Shown piece by piece: positions 1 through 7,210 of a DNA stretch of 12,698 bases. This DNA comes from Planctomycetota bacterium. Its GTDB lineage: Bacteria > Planctomycetota > Phycisphaerae > Sedimentisphaerales > Anaerohalosphaeraceae. The position numbers and the translations under genes are program-made. The notes beneath the pieces were generated by a model. The model saw only the letters and a program-made list of their open reading frames with translations. It was not told the origin of the DNA and did not search any database. Numbering within the stretch: position 1 is the first letter of the stretch; each line of letters starts with the position of its first letter. The stretch is from NCBI GenBank assembly GCA_003644175.1, contig QNBS01000032.1:1-12698 (forward strand), read 5' to 3'.

Positions 1-5
1 AAACT

Positions 6-404
6 ATGAAATTTGACGCCGACAAGTTAGGGCGGATGATCGAGGCTGAGTGTGCGGAGGTGTGTTTTGCGCTTCTTCACGGCTCGGCCAAAGAGGGCGA
101 TGTTCGCCCGGGCGGAGATATCGATATAGCGCTTTATATGGATGGGCGGGCGACGCTTGAGGTTTTTCAAAAGGTAATCGAAATAGTGTCGGAACTTGCG
201 CCGGGCGTGAAGTGCGATCCGGGCGTGCTTAACGGGGCCGAGCCGGTGTACCGCTTCGAGGCGTTGAAAGGAAGGCTCTTGTTTTGCAGGGATCAGGAGC
301 GTTATCTGGATTTTTTTTCGCTGACGTGCAGGGAATATGAAAGCCGGATGGCCGACTACCGGCGGCAGCATAAGTATCGTCTGGAGTATCAAGGGCATGA
401 GTAA
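6..404 (+). CDS. MNT-type nucleotidyltransferase-domain protein (antitoxin-like)
   Basis: This 132-residue protein belongs to the minimal nucleotidyltransferase (MNT) family, judged by the G-S-X10-D-x-D signature: Gly26-Ser27, then Asp38 and Asp40, the metal-binding acidic pair of the DNA polymerase beta fold. The usual serine just before the first aspartate is Gly37 here. MNT proteins are typically the antitoxin half of MNT-HepT modules and act by adenylylating the HEPN toxin; that role is inferred. No HEPN/HepT gene follows: the next gene is an unrelated sugar enzyme 43 bases downstream. A partner, if any, lies upstream of the window or is lost. The ATG at 6 is only five bases from the window edge, so the true start could be further upstream. 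Confidence 0.72.
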   Translation: MKFDADKLGRMIEAECAEVCFALLHGSAKEGDVRPGGDIDIALYMDGRATLEVFQKVIEIVSELAPGVKCDPGVLNGAEPVYRFEALKGRLLFCRDQERYLDFFSLTCREYESRMADYRRQHKYRLEYQGHE

Positions 405-435
405 TCTTTACAAAGATCGTAACATTATAACATGA

Positions 436-1401
<966 letters not shown>

Positions 1402-1415
1402 AGAAGTGTATTACG

Positions 1416-1988
1416 TTGAAGCAGGCTTATATTATCGCAGGACCAAACGGCAGCGGGAAGACCACTTTTGCCAGAGACTTCATCGAAGAGACAGGGCTGC
1501 CTTTTGTTAATGCGGATGACATTGCCTATAAGCTGGCCCCAGACGGGAAGTTCGAACATGTGCGAATCAAGGCCGGCAAGCTTTTTTTTCATGAATTGAA
1601 CCAGAATATCCAGCGAGGAGAGTCATTTGCTGTAGAAACCACGCTTGCCGGGAAGTATTTTTCTCGAGTCATCGGAGAGTTGAGAGCAAGTAAATACAGA
1701 ATCGTTCTTAGTTTCATTTTTGTTGAAAACGAACAGGAAGCTATCAACAGAATCAAACTGAGGGTGTTGAAAGGGGGGCATGATGTTCCGGAAGAAGATG
1801 TTAGAAGAAGATATTGGCGGAGTAAAAACAATTTCTGGAATATGTATAGAAGTTTTGTTGACGAATGGAGTCTTTTCATGAATAGCGAGGACAGTTTCTC
1901 GCTTGTTGCTGTTGGGGGAAAAGATACGTATAATATTGTAGACGACAATAACTTTGCCTGCTTTAAACGGGAAGTTGAGGGAATATAG
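1416..1988 (+). CDS. Zeta-toxin-like P-loop kinase (COG4185-type)
   Basis: This 190-residue P-loop ATPase is of the zeta-toxin/COG4185 type. The Walker A motif GPNGSGKTT is at residues 9-17, the NADD segment at 32-35 and an ETTL motif at 74-77, followed by the RVxxGGHDVPEEDVRRRY stretch (about 114-131) characteristic of this group. Classical zeta toxins phosphorylate UDP-GlcNAc and block wall synthesis; whether this subgroup does so is inference. The start is TTG at 1416, 14 bases after the fucose-synthase gene, with only a weak purine stretch upstream; it places the P-loop in the usual position. A 69-codon gene starts two bases after its stop and is the likely partner, giving a toxin-first order. 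Codons are more AT-rich than in the flanking sugar genes, consistent with acquisition as a module. Confidence 0.82.
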   Translation: MKQAYIIAGPNGSGKTTFARDFIEETGLPFVNADDIAYKLAPDGKFEHVRIKAGKLFFHELNQNIQRGESFAVETTLAGKYFSRVIGELRASKYRIVLSFIFVENEQEAINRIKLRVLKGGHDVPEEDVRRRYWRSKNNFWNMYRSFVDEWSLFMNSEDSFSLVAVGGKDTYNIVDDNNFACFKREVEGI

Positions 1989-1990
1989 GC

Positions 1991-2200
1991 ATGACGAAGA
2001 AGACTTATGAGTGGGCTCTTGAGATGGCGCGGATAGGTAATCGTGCTGTTCGCAAGGCCCAGGAAGAGAATCGCCGGTTGGGTTTGCCGAATGTGTATTC
2101 GCGCAACGGGCGGGCTTACTGGGAACTGCCGGACGGGACGTTGACGATGACGCCGCCTGAAATGTTCACAAGACCACAGGGGTCAGGCCGGAAGGCTTAA
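1991..2200 (+). CDS. Small partner protein of the zeta-like kinase (candidate antitoxin)
   Basis: This gene encodes 69 residues, starting with ATG two bases after the upstream kinase stop; its ribosome-binding site (GAGGGA) lies inside the end of that gene, so the two are probably translationally coupled. The N-terminal half is charged and probably helical (Arg/Lys/Glu-rich, residues 1-30). The middle has PNVYSRNGRAYWELPDGT (about 34-51), a pattern recalled from small proteins encoded beside zeta-like kinases. No signal peptide or membrane segment is visible. An antitoxin role is inferred from size and tight pairing only. Codons are more G-rich than in the kinase gene, which is odd for a two-gene module moving as one. 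Confidence 0.66.
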   Translation: MTKKTYEWALEMARIGNRAVRKAQEENRRLGLPNVYSRNGRAYWELPDGTLTMTPPEMFTRPQGSGRKA

Positions 2201-2218
2201 GGGAATGGAGAAAGCCTA

Positions 2219-2821
2219 ATGCATGTACCTTTGCTGGATTTGAGGGCGCAGTATGAGACGATCAGGGATGAGGTTTTGGCGGGCATCAATGAGGTGCTTG
2301 ACTCGCAGCGATGTATCGGCGGGTCTAAGATTGACGAACTTGAGAAGGCTGTGGCCGAAGCGAGCGACTGTGAGTATGCCGTTGGCGTGTCGAGCGGAAC
2401 CGATGCGATATTGAATACGCTGATGAGTCTGGATATCGGGCCGGGCGATGAAGTTATTACGACGCCTTTTACGTTTTTTGCGACTGTCGGCTGCATTGCG
2501 AGGGTTTGTGCGAAGCCTGTTTTTGTCGATATCGATCCGCGGACATACAACATCAACCCCGAACTTATCGAAGCGGCGATTACCGACAAGACAAAGGCTG
2601 TTATTCCTGTGCACCTGTTCGGGCAGCCGGCGGATATGGATCCGATCATGGCGGCGGCGCTTTCGGTGAAGCTTCCTCATCTTGCCGGTTGGTCGGCGGC
2701 ACGGAGAGCCAACGCTGAGTATTATAATAATAAGTTCGCCGGCACGGTGCCGGTATATCCCGAGCTTACCGATGAGATGAAGGACTATGTGGCGGGAAAA
2801 GTTTTGTCCTTTCTTCAATAG
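2219..2821 (+). CDS. Internally deleted WlbC-like (DegT/DnrJ/EryC1/StrS) sugar aminotransferase, probably inactive
   Basis: The 200-residue product aligns with the intact 368-residue aminotransferase at 7207-8313 in three blocks. Residues 1-143 match 1-143 (about 75% identical by hand count), 145-176 match 236-267, and 177-200 match 343 to near the C-terminus. Missing are about 91 residues, including the SFFPSKN segment with the PLP-binding lysine (Lys186 in the intact copy), and about 75 residues of the C-terminal domain. Both gaps are multiples of three, so the frame stays open. The family is normally about 360-400 residues, so catalysis by this product is very unlikely. It keeps a GGAG ribosome-binding site 8 bases before ATG. 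It may be a decaying paralogue still read through, a non-catalytic partner of the intact enzyme, or an assembly collapse. Confidence 0.85.
   Translation: MHVPLLDLRAQYETIRDEVLAGINEVLDSQRCIGGSKIDELEKAVAEASDCEYAVGVSSGTDAILNTLMSLDIGPGDEVITTPFTFFATVGCIARVCAKPVFVDIDPRTYNINPELIEAAITDKTKAVIPVHLFGQPADMDPIMAAALSVKLPHLAGWSAARRANAEYYNNKFAGTVPVYPELTDEMKDYVAGKVLSFLQ
2739..2753 (+). repeat. 15-base perfect palindrome at a deletion joint
   Basis: CCGGCAC, one G, then GTGCCGG form a perfect 7-bp inverted repeat lying exactly across the second deletion joint of the shortened aminotransferase gene (codon 176/177). The intact copy at 7207-8313 has no such palindrome at either corresponding place (about 8005 and 8230). 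It may have helped, or resulted from, the deletion. Confidence 0.55.
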
Positions 2822-2836
2822 CACATTTCAAAAAGT

Positions 2837-3748
2837 ATGCCATTAAACGAAATAGTCCGAATTGCACGTCCCGGCCATTGGGTGAAGAATATCGTTGTGT
2901 TTTTTCCCGTTGTTTTCGGGATGCACGCGACCGACGGCCGGGCGTGGCTGCGGGCGCTTGGCGCTGCGGTTGCTTTTTGCTTTGCATCGAGCTTTAGCTA
3001 CATTATCAACGATATCAGAGACCGCGCCAATGATCGCTACCATCGGCGCAAGAAGGATCGGCCTCTGGCGTCCGGAAAGCTGAGTGTCTCAACCGCTGTG
3101 GCGGAGGCGACTGTGTGTGTTGTTCTGGGTTTTGCCGTCGCGTCTGCTATTTCATCTCTGTTGTGCCTGGTGATTGCAGCATATGTTGTGCTCCAGGTTT
3201 GTTATACGCTGCTGCTGAAACAGAAGGCCCTTGTCGATGTGATCTGCATTGCGATGGGTTTTGTATTGCGTACCGTTTCCGGTGCGGTGGCTATCGGCGT
3301 CGTGGTCAGCCCGTGGCTGTTTGTCTGCATGTTCACGCTATGCCTGTTTATGGGTTTCTGCAAGCGCTACAATGAGATCGTAACGATAGGCGATATGGCG
3401 CGGGCCGAGAATCACCGTAATACTTTGATCGCTTATACGCCCGATCTTCTGACGCATCTTATTACGGTTTCGGCGGGGATTGCGGTTGTCGCGTTTCTCT
3501 TTTACGGACTGGCCGACAGAACGGTTGAGCAATTCGGCACCAACTACTTTGTTTACACGCTGCCTATTGTTGTTTACGCAGTATTCAGGTTTGCGATGCT
3601 TTCGATGAACGGCAGTTATGCGGACCCCACGGATCTGTTTTTGCATGACAGGGTATTTCAGATGACGGCGTTGTTGTGGGCCGTGTCGATGATGATTATT
3701 ATTTGCCGGGGGAGAGAGTTGGCGGGCTGGATACAAGGCCTTTATTAG
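2837..3748 (+). CDS. UbiA-family prenyltransferase, decaprenyl-phosphate phosphoribosyltransferase-like
   Basis: This 303-residue polytopic membrane protein is of the UbiA superfamily. RPGHWVKN at 11-18 and the Asp-rich NDIRDRANDRYHRRKKDRP (58-76) are the pattern of decaprenyl-phosphate phosphoribosyltransferase-like members; the second polar loop KRYNEIVTIGD (176-186), followed by a conserved HRNTL, also fits that branch rather than quinone-forming UbiA. Long hydrophobic stretches fill the rest, consistent with about eight to nine helices. The expected reaction is transfer of phosphoribose from PRPP to a polyprenyl phosphate at the inner membrane, a donor for pentose in envelope polymers. 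DprE1/DprE2-type epimerases are not seen nearby. It starts 15 bases after the deleted aminotransferase, with no strong ribosome-binding site. The acceptor and donor remain inferred. Confidence 0.85.
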   Translation: MPLNEIVRIARPGHWVKNIVVFFPVVFGMHATDGRAWLRALGAAVAFCFASSFSYIINDIRDRANDRYHRRKKDRPLASGKLSVSTAVAEATVCVVLGFAVASAISSLLCLVIAAYVVLQVCYTLLLKQKALVDVICIAMGFVLRTVSGAVAIGVVVSPWLFVCMFTLCLFMGFCKRYNEIVTIGDMARAENHRNTLIAYTPDLLTHLITVSAGIAVVAFLFYGLADRTVEQFGTNYFVYTLPIVVYAVFRFAMLSMNGSYADPTDLFLHDRVFQMTALLWAVSMMIIICRGRELAGWIQGLY

Positions 3749-3760
3749 TATGTGGGGATG

Positions 3761-3792
3761 GCCGGGTGCGGTTTTCCCGGAGGTCGCCCGGC
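3761..3792 (+). other. GC-rich inverted repeat in the gap between the UbiA-like and DUF362 genes
   Basis: GCCGGGTG (3761-3768) can pair with CGCCCGGC (3785-3792) in an 8-bp stem with one G-T pair and a 16-base loop. A competing shorter stem, CCGGG (3762-3766) with CCCGG (3776-3780), uses the same left arm. No T-run follows, so it does not look like an intrinsic terminator. A role in mRNA stability or attenuation is possible; chance in GC-rich sequence is also possible. Confidence 0.3.
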
Positions 3793-3845
3793 GAATGGGT
3801 GTGAAGATGGAGTAATTATAGCGTACGAAAAGAGAGAATGTTGTT

Positions 3846-4937
3846 ATGAGCAAAGTTGCGATTTTAAGAACAAGGCCCGAGACGGTGCTGGACGACGTGC
3901 GGCAAGTTATGGAGTTGGCGGATGTAAAGGGTTCGCTGGACAGTTCGGCAACGACTATTCTTAAGAATAATCTTTCGTGGCATCTGATGTATCCCGGCGC
4001 CAATACTACGCCATGGCAACTGGAAGGTGCGATACTGGGACTTAGGGGTGCGGGATTCGATGATTTGGTTTGTGTTGAGAACGAGACTGTTGTCACCAGC
4101 GCCAAGGCGGGCGAGCTGCTGAACAAGCAAAGGCCTGTGTGCGAGTATTATGATGTGCCCATAAAGTACAACTTTAAGTCGTCCGATATGACCTGGCGGC
4201 GGTATGAGCCTGAAGCTGAGATGATGGTGCTGGACGAGATTTTTCCGGAAGGGATTTGTATTCCGGATTATTTCCACGGGAGGAATGTGGTGCATCTTCC
4301 AACAATGAAATGTCATATCTATACGAACATAACCGGTTCGATGAAAAACGCCTTCGGCGGGCTTCTTAACAATAAGCGACATTACTGCCACTCTCGGATT
4401 CACGAAACCTTAGTGGATCTGCTGGCGATCCAGAAGGAGATCCATCCGGGTATTTTTACGGTTACCGACGGTACGACGGCCGGCAACGGGGCCGGTCCGA
4501 GGACGATGATTCCGGTGGCGAAGGATATCCTTATGGCGTCGGATGATTGTGTTGCTATTGATGCCGTTGCGGCGAAGATGATGGGTTTTGAGCCGATGGA
4601 CCACAAGTTTATCCGGCTGGCGCATGAAAGAGGGCTTGGGACCGGCAAGTTCGACGAGATTGAAATAGTCGGCGATGTCGATGCGGCCGGGGAAAGGTGG
4701 GGTTTCAGTACCGGCGACAACGCAGCCTCGTGTGTCGGCAAGCTGTTCTGGTTCGGTCCGATGCGCCGGCTTGAGAAACTGATGTTTCACACGCCTCTGG
4801 TGTATGGCTTCATATTTGCTTCTGCTGTTTACCACGACAAGATATGGTATCCGTCGAACGGCAGGAAGGTTGTGAACAAATGGCTCGGAGAAAGTCCGTG
4901 GGGCAGGCTGTTTGCTGATTACAAGGTTGGCGGTTGA
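3846..4937 (+). CDS. DUF362 domain-containing protein
   Basis: This 363-residue protein carries the DUF362 signature: VVHLPTMKCHIYTNITGS at 148-165 followed by MKNAFGG and a His-rich stretch, then the VTDGTTAGNGAGPR segment and a DCVAIDAVAAKMMG motif in the C-terminal half. The ferredoxin-type Cys clusters found in some DUF362 proteins are absent; only scattered cysteines are present. A mildly hydrophobic segment lies near residues 315-330, but no signal peptide is seen. The function of the domain is not established. The gene follows the UbiA-like prenyltransferase after 97 bases, which suggests a shared membrane-lipid or polysaccharide role. The start at ATG 3846 is preceded by a purine-rich GAGAG about 12 bases upstream, somewhat far. 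No catalytic role is assigned. Confidence 0.85.
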   Translation: MSKVAILRTRPETVLDDVRQVMELADVKGSLDSSATTILKNNLSWHLMYPGANTTPWQLEGAILGLRGAGFDDLVCVENETVVTSAKAGELLNKQRPVCEYYDVPIKYNFKSSDMTWRRYEPEAEMMVLDEIFPEGICIPDYFHGRNVVHLPTMKCHIYTNITGSMKNAFGGLLNNKRHYCHSRIHETLVDLLAIQKEIHPGIFTVTDGTTAGNGAGPRTMIPVAKDILMASDDCVAIDAVAAKMMGFEPMDHKFIRLAHERGLGTGKFDEIEIVGDVDAAGERWGFSTGDNAASCVGKLFWFGPMRRLEKLMFHTPLVYGFIFASAVYHDKIWYPSNGRKVVNKWLGESPWGRLFADYKVGG

Positions 4938-4990
4938 ATCGAAATGCGTGAGTGCATATTCGAAATAGTCGTACCGTCAAATGGAGAACT

Positions 4991-5416
4991 ATGATAAAAA
5001 ATAATGATATCGGTATTCAAAGACTTTGGTGTTTATTGTCAATTTGTATAATTACGCCTATAGGTTTTTGGTTTAAATATTATAGAGGAGTTGGCGACTG
5101 GTGGTTCAATGATTATGGAGCCGGTGTGCTCTATGTGGTTTTCTGGTGCTTGTTTTTCCGCCTGATTTTTTGCAGGAAGAAAAACGCTTTAAAGATATCC
5201 GTTTGGGTATTGGTCGTAACATGCTTACTGGAAGTGCTTCAATTCTGGCACGCAGCTTTTCTGGAAATGATTCGGGCTATCTATATAGGCAGTTTATTGA
5301 TTGGGACTACTTTTGTATGGCTGGATTTGCCTCATTATGTACTTGGGGCGGTAATAGGTTTCTTTTTGATCAAGCTTCTGGAGAAAACAGGGGCAGACCA
5401 CAGGCGTCAGTTGTAG
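4991..5416 (+). CDS. DUF2809 family small membrane protein
   Basis: This 141-residue protein has about four hydrophobic segments and the conserved blocks of DUF2809 (a VanZ-like fold): GDWW at 35-38 followed by YGAGVLYVVFW, LEVLQFWH at about 80-87 followed by FLEMIRA, and GTTFVWLDLPHY near 107-118. The ATG at 4991 is preferred over the in-frame GTG at 4952 because GGAGA sits four bases before it and the extra 13 residues (basic, polar) are not family-like. The function is unknown; membrane location is evident. It lies 53 bases after the DUF362 gene and before the wlb cassette. Its codons (AAA, ATA, TTT) resemble the AT-richer block to its right rather than the genes to its left. Confidence 0.82.
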   Translation: MIKNNDIGIQRLWCLLSICIITPIGFWFKYYRGVGDWWFNDYGAGVLYVVFWCLFFRLIFCRKKNALKISVWVLVVTCLLEVLQFWHAAFLEMIRAIYIGSLLIGTTFVWLDLPHYVLGAVIGFFLIKLLEKTGADHRRQL

Positions 5417-5519
5417 TTGATTCAGATGTTACGGGTATCACTGAAAGGCAAGCATAATCCTTGCTGTTTTTCCGACTCGCGACTTCATATACGTCAAGGA
5501 TATAGTCGCCGCTAATGTG

Positions 5520-5540
5520 CACATGGCTGAAAGCGAATCT
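5520..5540 (+). repeat. Short repeat words upstream of wlbA
   Basis: The gap before wlbA contains the word CACATGGCT (5520-5528), two bases, then AAGCGAATCT (5531-5540). The same two words occur, in reversed order and again two bases apart, in the gap just after wlbD (9455-9475). Function is unknown. The two sites bracket the four-gene wlb cassette and may mark its edges or share a regulatory role. This could still be coincidence. Confidence 0.35.
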
Positions 5541-5560
5541 TCAATAGAAAGGCGTAGTAG

Positions 5561-6502
5561 ATGAAAAAGTTTGCTCTAATCGGCGTTGGTGGATACATCG
5601 CCCCAAGACACTTGAGAGCAATAAAAGATACCGGCCACACATTAGTCGCTGCTTTGGACAGGAGTGATTCAGTTGGCGTACTTGACAGTTATTTTCCCGA
5701 CTGCAGGTTTTTTACAGAGTTTGAGCGATTTGACAGGCATCTTGAAAAAATAAAGAGAAACGAAGATACTCGCGTTGATTACGTATCAGTTTGTTCGCCA
5801 AACTACCTTCATGATTCTCATTGCAGGTTCGGTTTGAGAATCGGTGCAGATGTGATTTGTGAAAAACCCCTGGTGGTAAATCCGTGGAATGTGGATGCTC
5901 TTGCTGAAATAGAAAAGGAGACGGGGGGTAAGATAAGCACGATTTTACAGCTTCGTCTCCATGCAGCCATTCAGGCGCTCAAGGAAAGAGTTGGCGCCGC
6001 TCCCGTCGATAAGTCCTTTGATATCGACTTGACCTATATTACCTCAAGGGGCCCATGGTATAATGTGTCATGGAAAGGTGATGTTCATAAATCCGGCGGG
6101 ATCGCCAATAATATCGGGATCCACTTTTTCGATATGCTGGCCTGGATATTTGGCCCGGTTAAGCAGAATGTAGTCCATTTGTTTGAGCCGAACAAGGCGG
6201 CGGGATTTCTTGAACTTGAAAGAGGACGCGTCAGATGGTTCCTCTCGCTTGACCGCAATGATTTGCCGTTTAAACCCGGGCCGGGTCAGCCAAAAACGTA
6301 TCGTTCTATTACGATTGACGGGCGGGAGGTCGAATTTTCAGAGGGCTTTACCGAATTACATACAGACAGTTACAGGCAGATATTGGCCGGTAACGGTTTT
6401 GGGCTTGATGATGTAAAGCCGTCTATAGAAATAGTATCGGAGATCCGAAATACAAATCCCATCGGCCTCAAGGGTGATTATCATCCGATGCTGGCAAAAT
6501 AA
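5561..6502 (+). CDS. wlbA: UDP-GlcNAcA 3-dehydrogenase (Gfo/Idh/MocA oxidoreductase), WlbA/WbpB type
   Basis: This 313-residue Gfo/Idh/MocA oxidoreductase oxidises C-3 of UDP-N-acetyl-glucosaminuronic acid with NAD+, the first dedicated step towards UDP-ManNAc3NAcA in the cytoplasm. The N-terminal nucleotide-binding motif GVGGYIAPRH is at 8-17; the EKP motif with Lys102 and the GIHFFD motif with His188 and Asp191 give the expected catalytic residues. Length matches WlbA/WbpB (about 315). The RPG-type sequence SVCSPNYLHDSH (about 85-96) is also characteristic. An AGAAAGG ribosome-binding site lies 8 bases before ATG 5561. It heads a four-gene run in the Bordetella wlbABCD order. A -10-like TATAGT at 5501-5506 lies upstream but has no convincing -35, so the promoter is unproven. 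Confidence 0.92.
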   Translation: MKKFALIGVGGYIAPRHLRAIKDTGHTLVAALDRSDSVGVLDSYFPDCRFFTEFERFDRHLEKIKRNEDTRVDYVSVCSPNYLHDSHCRFGLRIGADVICEKPLVVNPWNVDALAEIEKETGGKISTILQLRLHAAIQALKERVGAAPVDKSFDIDLTYITSRGPWYNVSWKGDVHKSGGIANNIGIHFFDMLAWIFGPVKQNVVHLFEPNKAAGFLELERGRVRWFLSLDRNDLPFKPGPGQPKTYRSITIDGREVEFSEGFTELHTDSYRQILAGNGFGLDDVKPSIEIVSEIRNTNPIGLKGDYHPMLAK

Positions 6503-6532
6503 CATCCCAAATATTATTGGAGAGGTAATAAC

Positions 6533-7210
6533 ATGGCGGCGTATTTTGTTCACGAAACAGCTGTAGTTGATGATGGAGCAGTCATTGGCGAAGGAACAAA
6601 GATATGGCATTTTTCTCATATAATGTCGGGAGCCAGGATAGGCCAAAAATGTATTTTTGGTCAGAATGTATGTATAGCCGCCGGAGTGATTATCGGCAAC
6701 AATGTTAAAGTGCAGAACAATGTTTCAATATACACCGGGGCGGTCATTGAAGATGATGTTTTTCTGGGTCCCAGTTGTGTGCTTACAAATGTTACCAATC
6801 CTCGCTCTCAGGTCGTTCGTCACAGCCTCTATGAAAAGACTGTTTTTAGAAGAGGGACAACGGTAGGGGCAAACGCCACGATAGTTTGTGGCATCGAGCT
6901 TGGGCGGTACAGTTTTATTGCCGCCGGTTGTGTTGTCGCAAAGGATGTGCCGGACTATGCGCTTATGGCGGGTGTGCCCGCTCGACAGGCCGGCTGGATG
7001 AGTCGGCATGGAATTAAACTCGGCGCCCCTGATGCAGAAGGCATTATGCTTTGTCCCGAAAGCGGCTATCGTTACAAAGAGGTAGCCCCCGGCATTGTCA
7101 AATGTTTGGATCTTGATGAGGAGTCCCCGTTGCCGGAGGACAAAGCGGTCGGCAAAACATCTTACGATGAATTCAAGAATAAGATTAACTCGTTAAAAGG
7201 ATATTTATGA
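6533..7210 (+). CDS. wlbB: UDP-GlcNAc3NA N-acetyltransferase (left-handed beta-helix), WlbB/WbpD type
   Basis: This 225-residue hexapeptide-repeat acyltransferase is expected to acetylate the 3-amino group made by the aminotransferase encoded next, giving UDP-2,3-diacetamido-glucuronic acid. Repeats of the [IV]-G-x4 type run from about residue 12 to 150 (VIGEGTKIWHFSHI, IGQKCIFGQNV, IIGNNVKVQNNV, VGANATIV), broken by a loop around LTNVTNPR as in the WlbB/WbpD group. After the helix a roughly 65-residue tail carries CPESGYRY (Cys174) and Cys191 with an acidic stretch, a tail recalled from longer family members. A strong GGAGAGG site lies 7 bases before ATG 6533. The stop overlaps the next start (ATGA), so translation is coupled to wlbC. 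Confidence 0.92.
   Translation: MAAYFVHETAVVDDGAVIGEGTKIWHFSHIMSGARIGQKCIFGQNVCIAAGVIIGNNVKVQNNVSIYTGAVIEDDVFLGPSCVLTNVTNPRSQVVRHSLYEKTVFRRGTTVGANATIVCGIELGRYSFIAAGCVVAKDVPDYALMAGVPARQAGWMSRHGIKLGAPDAEGIMLCPESGYRYKEVAPGIVKCLDLDEESPLPEDKAVGKTSYDEFKNKINSLKGYL

Noticed and set aside
3752..3964. 70-codon + strand frame at the UbiA/DUF362 gap
   Set aside because: It overlaps the well-supported DUF362 gene in another frame and its low-complexity Gly/Cys-rich product looks like a shadow translation.
3338..4126. Long minus-strand open frame (262 codons) across the UbiA and DUF362 genes
   Set aside because: It is antisense to two clear family members and its product has no domain-like pattern; G-rich codon use on the + strand produces such frames.
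5347..5356. GGCGGTAA resembling the ops/JUMPstart core GGCGGTAG upstream of the wlb cassette
   Set aside because: The last base differs, it lies inside the DUF2809 gene, and the rest of a JUMPstart element is not present.
2170..5410. Near-identical 16-base word (agaccacaggggtcag at 2170, agaccacaggcgtcag near 5395) at the ends of two genes
   Set aside because: With one mismatch, about one such pair is expected by chance in a window this size, and both lie inside coding sequence with no shared context.
5461..5506. Possible promoter before wlbA (TTGCTG, and a -10-like TATAGT at 5501-5506)
   Set aside because: The two elements are not correctly spaced for each other and no good -35 precedes TATAGT; mentioned only as a weak hint.
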